NCBI GenBank assembly: GCA_030428565.1
Contig: JAUIDR010000019.1
Coordinates: forward strand, 1-57,468
DNA length: 57,468 nt
Origin: Alphaproteobacteria bacterium
GTDB lineage: Bacteria > Pseudomonadota > Alphaproteobacteria > UBA7985 > JAUIBT01
Reading direction: 5' to 3'
Numbering within the stretch: position 1 is the first letter of the stretch; every line of letters begins with the position of its first letter. Below, piece by piece: positions 53,119 to 57,468 of the stretch. Position numbers and translations under genes: made by a program. Below the pieces are notes generated by a model that was given only the letters and a program-made list of their open reading frames with translations, was not told the origin of the DNA and did not search any database.

Positions 53119-53375
53119 TTATCGCCCGTTTTGCCTTTATTTGGCGTATCCAAATTGAGGGGTCTAGCTTACCTAGAGCGGGTTAAACGAATGTCGATGG
53201 GCGAATATAGCTGGCGGCGCGTCGAAGGTGCTGCCTGGATGTCGCCACAGCGATTGACGCAAAGGCACGGAACTTGGCAGACTAGGCTCGCCATTTAACC
53301 GCTAAGCATCTGAAGCGGTGAAGAAGCGATCAAGCACACCGGGGCCGGGGGCTCCAAAGTGGGAGGCGCCTGCCC

Positions 53376-55409
53376 ATGATCAATGATCCATTGCTGGAGC
53401 CTTTTCAATTGCGCCATTTGCGGCTGCGCAATCGCATCGTCAGTACAGCCCACGCACCCGCCTACCAAGAAGGCGGCCATCCAAGGCAGCGCTATCGCCT
53501 CTATCACGAGGAAAAAGCGCGCGGCGGCCTTGGGCTCACGATCATTGGCGGCTCCACCAATGTCGCGCCGGACAGCCCCTCGGTCTTTGGGCAGCTCTAT
53601 GCAGGCGATGATAGCATTTTGCCCTGGTTCCGCGCTCTGACATCGGGGGTGCGCTCAGAGGGGGCGGCTATCATGTGCCAAATCACTCATATGGGACGGC
53701 GCACCGCGTGGGATGACGGGCACTGGTTGCCGGTTATAGGGCCCTCGCGGACCCGTGAACGGGCGCATCGTGCCTGGCCCAAAGCCATGGAGGCCGAGGA
53801 CATCCGCCGGGTCATTACGCAATTTGCGGACGCGGCCAAGCGCTGTCGGGCGGGCGGCTTTGACGGTATTGAGCTGTTGGTACACGCGCACTTACTCGGG
53901 CAGTTCTTGTCGCCCCTGGTCAACAAGCGTCAGGACGATTACGGCGGCTGTTTGGAGAACCGCTTGCGATTGACACTGCAGGTGGTCGAGGCGGTTCGCG
54001 CCGCTATTGGGCCGGAAATGATTTTGGGGCTTCGGATCACCGGCGATGAACTGACGCCGGGTGGCCTCAGTGGCGATGATTGCGTCGAGGTCGCGCAACG
54101 GCTTGCCGATACCGGCGCGATAGATTTCTTGGATGTATTGGCGGGGGCTCCCTATGACGATTTAGGATTGGCCGGTTGGGTCGCCCCCATGGGCCAGCCC
54201 AGCGCGCCACATTTATCAGTTGCCGGGCGCATTCGCCAAGCGGTCAACCTGCCGATCCTGCACGCTGGTGCGGTGGCTGATGTTGCCTCAGCACGCCATG
54301 CTATCGCCGGTGGCCAGGTCGATTTGATTGGCATGACCCGCGCGCATATGGCTGACCCGCATTTGGTCAATAAGCTGGCGCAGGGCCAGGAAGCGCGCAT
54401 TCGTCCGTGTGTTGGCCTTGGTTATTGCGTGGATCGCGTCAATCAAGGCAAGCCCGCGGTCTGCGGCCACAACGCGGCTACCGGTCGCGAAGCGCGCTTT
54501 TCCCATCGCATCGAGCCTGCCGCGCGCTCGCAAAAAGTCGTGGTTGTGGGCGGCGGGCCAGGCGGCTTGGAGGCCGCACGCATATGCGCTGAGCGCGGCC
54601 ACAAGGTCGTGCTGTTTGAGGCCAGCGAACGCTTAGGCGGCCAGCTCAACTTGGCTGCCAAGGGCAAGACGCGGCGCCAGATTTGGGGGGTAGCTGATTG
54701 GCTGATCCAAGAAGTCACGCGGCTGGCCGTCGATTTGCGCTTGAACCACTACGCTGAGGCCGACGATGTTCGCGCTGAAGCGCCCGATCTGGTCGTGATC
54801 GCAACCGGCGGCTGGCCTGAACCGCCCGACATCCCAGGGGGCTCGCAAGCGGTTTCGTGCTGGGAGGTGTTGAGCGGCGCGGCGCGGCTGAGCGGGGAGG
54901 TCTTGGTCTATGACGAGATGGGCGATCATTCCGCCATGGTCTGCGCGGACTTGCTCAGCGAGGCCGGGTGCCGCGTGCAAGTGGTGACGCCCGATCGCAC
55001 CGTTGCCCAAGAACTCGGCCCGACCAATATGGCGGTGGCCTTGCGGGACTTGGCGGCCAAGGGCGTCGCCATGGCCTGCTTTTGGAGCTTGGAAGCCGCC
55101 GCCCGCCAGGGAGCGCAGATCGAAGTGACCTTGCGCCACGTCCTAAGCGGTGAACAGCGTCGCGTCCTGGTGGACCATCTTGTTGTCGAGCTGGGCAATG
55201 CGCCAATGGACGCGCTGTATTTCGACTTAAAACCAGACGCGCGCAATCTAGGACAGCTCGACCAAGAGTCGCTTCTGGCGGGGCAGAGGCCGTTTCAAAA
55301 CCTCAACCCAAGTGGCGATTTCATGCTGGCGCGTTTGGGCGACGTTGTGGCGGGGCGCAATATTCATGCGGCCCTGTACGATGCGCTTCGCATCTGCAAG
55401 GATGCCTGA
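53376..55409 (+). CDS. NADH:flavin oxidoreductase, N-methylproline demethylase-like
   Basis: 677 residues in two parts. The first 340 form an Old-Yellow-Enzyme-type TIM barrel with FMN (LEPFQLRHLRLRNRIV, ITHMGRRTAW, GFDGIELLVHAHLLGQFLSP). The second half is an FAD/NAD domain (KVVVVGGGPGGLEAARI...LFEASERLGGQL). Between them, CVGLGYCVDRVNQGKPAVC near residue 344 is the iron-sulfur site. It has a gap where the usual C-x2-C spacing would place a second Cys. I recall the CVGxxYC pattern from StcD-type demethylases. The substrate is inferred: a methylated amine. Confidence 0.85.
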   Translation: MINDPLLEPFQLRHLRLRNRIVSTAHAPAYQEGGHPRQRYRLYHEEKARGGLGLTIIGGSTNVAPDSPSVFGQLYAGDDSILPWFRALTSGVRSEGAAIMCQITHMGRRTAWDDGHWLPVIGPSRTRERAHRAWPKAMEAEDIRRVITQFADAAKRCRAGGFDGIELLVHAHLLGQFLSPLVNKRQDDYGGCLENRLRLTLQVVEAVRAAIGPEMILGLRITGDELTPGGLSGDDCVEVAQRLADTGAIDFLDVLAGAPYDDLGLAGWVAPMGQPSAPHLSVAGRIRQAVNLPILHAGAVADVASARHAIAGGQVDLIGMTRAHMADPHLVNKLAQGQEARIRPCVGLGYCVDRVNQGKPAVCGHNAATGREARFSHRIEPAARSQKVVVVGGGPGGLEAARICAERGHKVVLFEASERLGGQLNLAAKGKTRRQIWGVADWLIQEVTRLAVDLRLNHYAEADDVRAEAPDLVVIATGGWPEPPDIPGGSQAVSCWEVLSGAARLSGEVLVYDEMGDHSAMVCADLLSEAGCRVQVVTPDRTVAQELGPTNMAVALRDLAAKGVAMACFWSLEAAARQGAQIEVTLRHVLSGEQRRVLVDHLVVELGNAPMDALYFDLKPDARNLGQLDQESLLAGQRPFQNLNPSGDFMLARLGDVVAGRNIHAALYDALRICKDA

Positions 55410-55504
55410 AGCCCGATACCAAGCGGCCCGCCCGGCGCCTGATCTGGTGCCTGATCTGGCGCCAAAGCGGCCGCAAAGCGCAAAGAACAGCCTAGGAGGA
55501 CCAC

Positions 55505-56179
55505 GTGACAAGCGAGCAACAAAGACAGCAAGCCGCGCGCCGCGCAAGCAAACCGGACAGCGCGATTGAGCGCATCAATTGGGCGGTCGGTGCGGGCGAT
55601 TCTGCGACCATGCAAAGTCGCTATGATGACTGGGCTGAAAACTATGATGCTGACCTGACATCGGTTGAAAACTACCTCGCCCCAGAGCGGACCGTTGAGG
55701 CGTTTGGCGAATTGGTGCCGACGACAGCGCGGGTCTTGGATGCCGGTTGCGGTACCGGCTTGGTCGGCGTGGCCCTGGCCAAAGCGGGGTTTGGCGCAAT
55801 CGATGGCTTGGACTATTCGCAAGGCATGCTGGATCAAGCCGCGGCGAAAAACGCCTATGATCGGCTCATGCAGGCTGACTTGAACCAGCCCATTGAATTG
55901 CCCGATCACAGCTATGATGCGGTCTTGCAGGTGGGCTCGACCCTCCACGTTGACGGCAGTTGCTTTCGCGAATTTGCTCGTATTTTGAAGCCCGGCGGCT
56001 ATCTGGTATTCTGTGGCTGGGATCGTGTATTTGACGAAGGCGGATTTCGACGCAATGTCGATGCTCTGGCGGGCGAGGGGCGCTTATCGGAGGTCTCTGT
56101 CTCTGACTCGTTCAAGCCCCTGCCGCTATCCGAACCCGAAATGGTCTATCGGGTCTATGTCTTTCAGACCGCATTATAG
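55505..56179 (+). CDS. Class I SAM-dependent methyltransferase
   Basis: 224 residues. Motif I is RVLDAGCGTGLVGVALA and the next acidic strand is GLDYSQGMLDQAA. Motif post-II reads DAVLQVGSTLHVDG, and motif III follows in FARILKPGGYLVF. The first 45 residues include a conserved MQSRYDDWAENYDADL start, typical of small-molecule or quinone-type methyltransferases. The start is GTG at 55505, with AGGAGGACC ahead. It follows the flavin oxidoreductase by 95 bp; a short tandem GCCTGATCTGG repeat lies in the gap. The substrate is unknown. Confidence 0.88.
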   Translation: MTSEQQRQQAARRASKPDSAIERINWAVGAGDSATMQSRYDDWAENYDADLTSVENYLAPERTVEAFGELVPTTARVLDAGCGTGLVGVALAKAGFGAIDGLDYSQGMLDQAAAKNAYDRLMQADLNQPIELPDHSYDAVLQVGSTLHVDGSCFREFARILKPGGYLVFCGWDRVFDEGGFRRNVDALAGEGRLSEVSVSDSFKPLPLSEPEMVYRVYVFQTAL

Positions 56180-56350
56180 GTCGCTTGGAGCGGCGGGAAT
56201 AGCAGGCTAACCGGGACCGACAGCCCAGCTGGGCGACCGCGCCGGCCCTCTGCTGGGCAACGCCGCTGCGCGCATGCGGTGTTTTATCTTGACCATTCTC
56301 ATTTATTGGTGCTGACTATTAAAAACACGCCAGCAGCAAGCGAGTCGATC

Positions 56351-57468
56351 ATGCGCGCCCTGTTAACTGCCCTTCTGACCTGTTGTCTTGTGGTTTGCCT
56401 TGTCCCCATCGCGACCGCTCAAACCGGCGATAAGCTGTGCCGAGGAAGCAAGGACGCTGAGGCTTGCCTAAGCGCGGGCCTTGCGCTCTTGAAAAGCCAA
56501 GCCACGGAGGCGGACTTGGCAAAATCGGCCAAATATTTTTATTGGGCCTGCGAGGGCGGGGCCGCCAAAGGCTGCGAGCTTGGGGCCGTGCAATACTTGA
56601 ACGGCCAAGGCGTGCCTCAGGATTTTGATCTGGCCCTCGCCCTGGCGCTGTCCGCCTGTGCGGGCGATATGGGGCGCTCTTGCTACCAAGCTGCCTACCT
56701 TCTGGAGCGTCCGCAAGGTGGCCGGAAGCCCGAAGCAATGGAACTCAAGATCGCGCTTCAGCACTATGACAAAGCTTGTGAGCTTGAGGCAGCAGGTGGC
56801 TGCCTGGGCGCTGGTGCGATGTTCTACAGAGGGTGGGGCGTGGCGCAAAATATGCGTACGGCCATGCATTATTTTTTGAGGGCCTGCGTTGCAGGACACC
56901 CCAGAGGCTGCCTGAATTCTGGGCTACTGTTTGAAGCGGGCGATGGCTTGGACAAGGACTTAGAAAATGCTGCCCTCATGTTCGACAGCGCCTGCGAAAG
57001 CGATTTGGCAGAGGGCTGCCGCGCTGCTGCTCTGCATTTGCGCGAGTATGGTCAAGATGGCGAAGATGCGCGGCGCGCTCAGGCTTACTTTCATAAGGGC
57101 TGCATAAATGGCGATGCGATTTCTTGCTATAATGAGGCGACAGGCTTCTTCAAAGGCATCGGCGATCAGGCTCCCGATAAAGCCCTTGCAAGCGCGCTGT
57201 TCGTAAAAAGCTGTGACATGGGGCACGCGCTTGGCTGCAAAGCGGCAGGATTGATCTATCACGATGGACGGGGAGGCGAAGTTGACGTTCCCCGCGCGCG
57301 CTCGCTCTATGCCCGCGCCTGCGAATTGGATGACTCCGAGTCTTGTATGCGCGCAGGCAGGCTTCATGTCCTGGACGAAGACGAGGAGGAAGGGTATGCG
57401 CTGGGAGCCGCATTTTTCGGCAAGGCCTGCACTGGCGGCCAGGTTGAAGGTTGCTATCAAGCCGCGCT
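56351..57468 (+). CDS. Secreted Cys-rich Sel1-repeat protein (3' end missing)
   Basis: The frame opens at an ATG at 56351 and runs uninterrupted off the right edge (372 codons here). It begins with a signal peptide (ALLTALLTCCLVVCLVPIATAQ). The rest consists of Sel1-like repeats of about 36-40 residues, each with a Cys pair: KYFYWACEGGAAKGCELGA, then ALSACAGDMGRSCYQAAYLL, HYFLRACVAGHPRGCLNSG and so on. Disulfide-stapled Sel1 repeats are the design of the Helicobacter cysteine-rich proteins (Hcp). The protein is probably periplasmic or exported. No domain other than the repeats is visible in this window. Confidence 0.85.
   Translation, partial: MRALLTALLTCCLVVCLVPIATAQTGDKLCRGSKDAEACLSAGLALLKSQATEADLAKSAKYFYWACEGGAAKGCELGAVQYLNGQGVPQDFDLALALALSACAGDMGRSCYQAAYLLERPQGGRKPEAMELKIALQHYDKACELEAAGGCLGAGAMFYRGWGVAQNMRTAMHYFLRACVAGHPRGCLNSGLLFEAGDGLDKDLENAALMFDSACESDLAEGCRAAALHLREYGQDGEDARRAQAYFHKGCINGDAISCYNEATGFFKGIGDQAPDKALASALFVKSCDMGHALGCKAAGLIYHDGRGGEVDVPRARSLYARACELDDSESCMRAGRLHVLDEDEEEGYALGAAFFGKACTGGQVEGCYQAA

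Overview
This window looks like chromosomal DNA of a moderately GC-rich Gram-negative bacterium, most likely an alphaproteobacterium. The clues are Tat and Sec signals, many outer-membrane beta-barrels, a MarR-GNAT type gene remnant and a Paracoccus/Rhodovulum-style sox locus. No rRNA gene lies in the window, so the taxonomic call is inference.

Layout. (1) 1-6376: a compact integrative element, about 5.8 kb, sits in the 3' end of a tRNA-Arg(ACG) gene and is bounded by 15-bp direct repeats at 531-545 and 6299-6313. It carries a tyrosine integrase, an AlpA-type regulator, small DNA-binding proteins, a truncated MmeI-like methyltransferase remnant, a Sel1-repeat protein and two small phage-like genes. 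(2) 6590-17031: gpt, then a surface/secreted-protein locus. Two DUF11-type proteins read leftwards. Across an AT-rich spacer, a 1131-residue Asn/Gly/Leu-rich secreted repeat protein reads rightwards, followed by about 1.1 kb of non-coding DNA with two minisatellites. (3) 17032-26511: a class A penicillin-binding protein, a histidinol-phosphatase-like enzyme, an autotransporter, a Gln-rich outer-membrane barrel protein and a ClC channel with CBS domains. (4) 26738-33956: an apparent catabolic operon (DUF1185 protein, alpha/beta hydrolase, luciferase-like flavoprotein, aldehyde dehydrogenase), a PLP transsulfuration-type enzyme and a DUF695 protein. (5) 34165-43522: a thiosulfate oxidation locus: YeeE/YedE transporter, membrane-tethered cytochrome c, SoxS, SoxXYZA, SoxB, SoxV (CcdA-like), SoxW and a GlcG/HbpS-like protein. 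(6) 44120-57468: MipA/OmpV protein, oligopeptidase B-like S9 peptidase, a decayed MarR-GNAT gene, a secreted caspase/FGE fusion, an outer-membrane protein, an NADH:flavin oxidoreductase, a methyltransferase and an incomplete Cys-rich Sel1 protein.

How the genes fit together. In the sox locus, SoxAX and SoxYZ would load thiosulfate sulfur onto the SoxY C-terminal GGCGG motif, SoxB would hydrolyse the sulfone, and electrons would pass to c-type cytochromes. SoxV, SoxW and SoxS would keep the thiols reduced, and the YeeE/YedE protein would import a sulfur compound. soxCD and soxR are not in the window. The most useful regulatory signal is an ATTC-N8-GAAT palindrome found four times, at 35339, 36905, 36952 and 39427. 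Each copy lies in a sox intergenic region, which fits a single ArsR-type repressor controlling the whole locus.

Two features recur across the window. Short tandem repeats of unrelated units (7-21 bp) occupy many gene junctions, and several secreted proteins carry long low-complexity regions. The least ordinary proteins are the Asn/Gly/Leu repeat protein and the caspase/FGE fusion.
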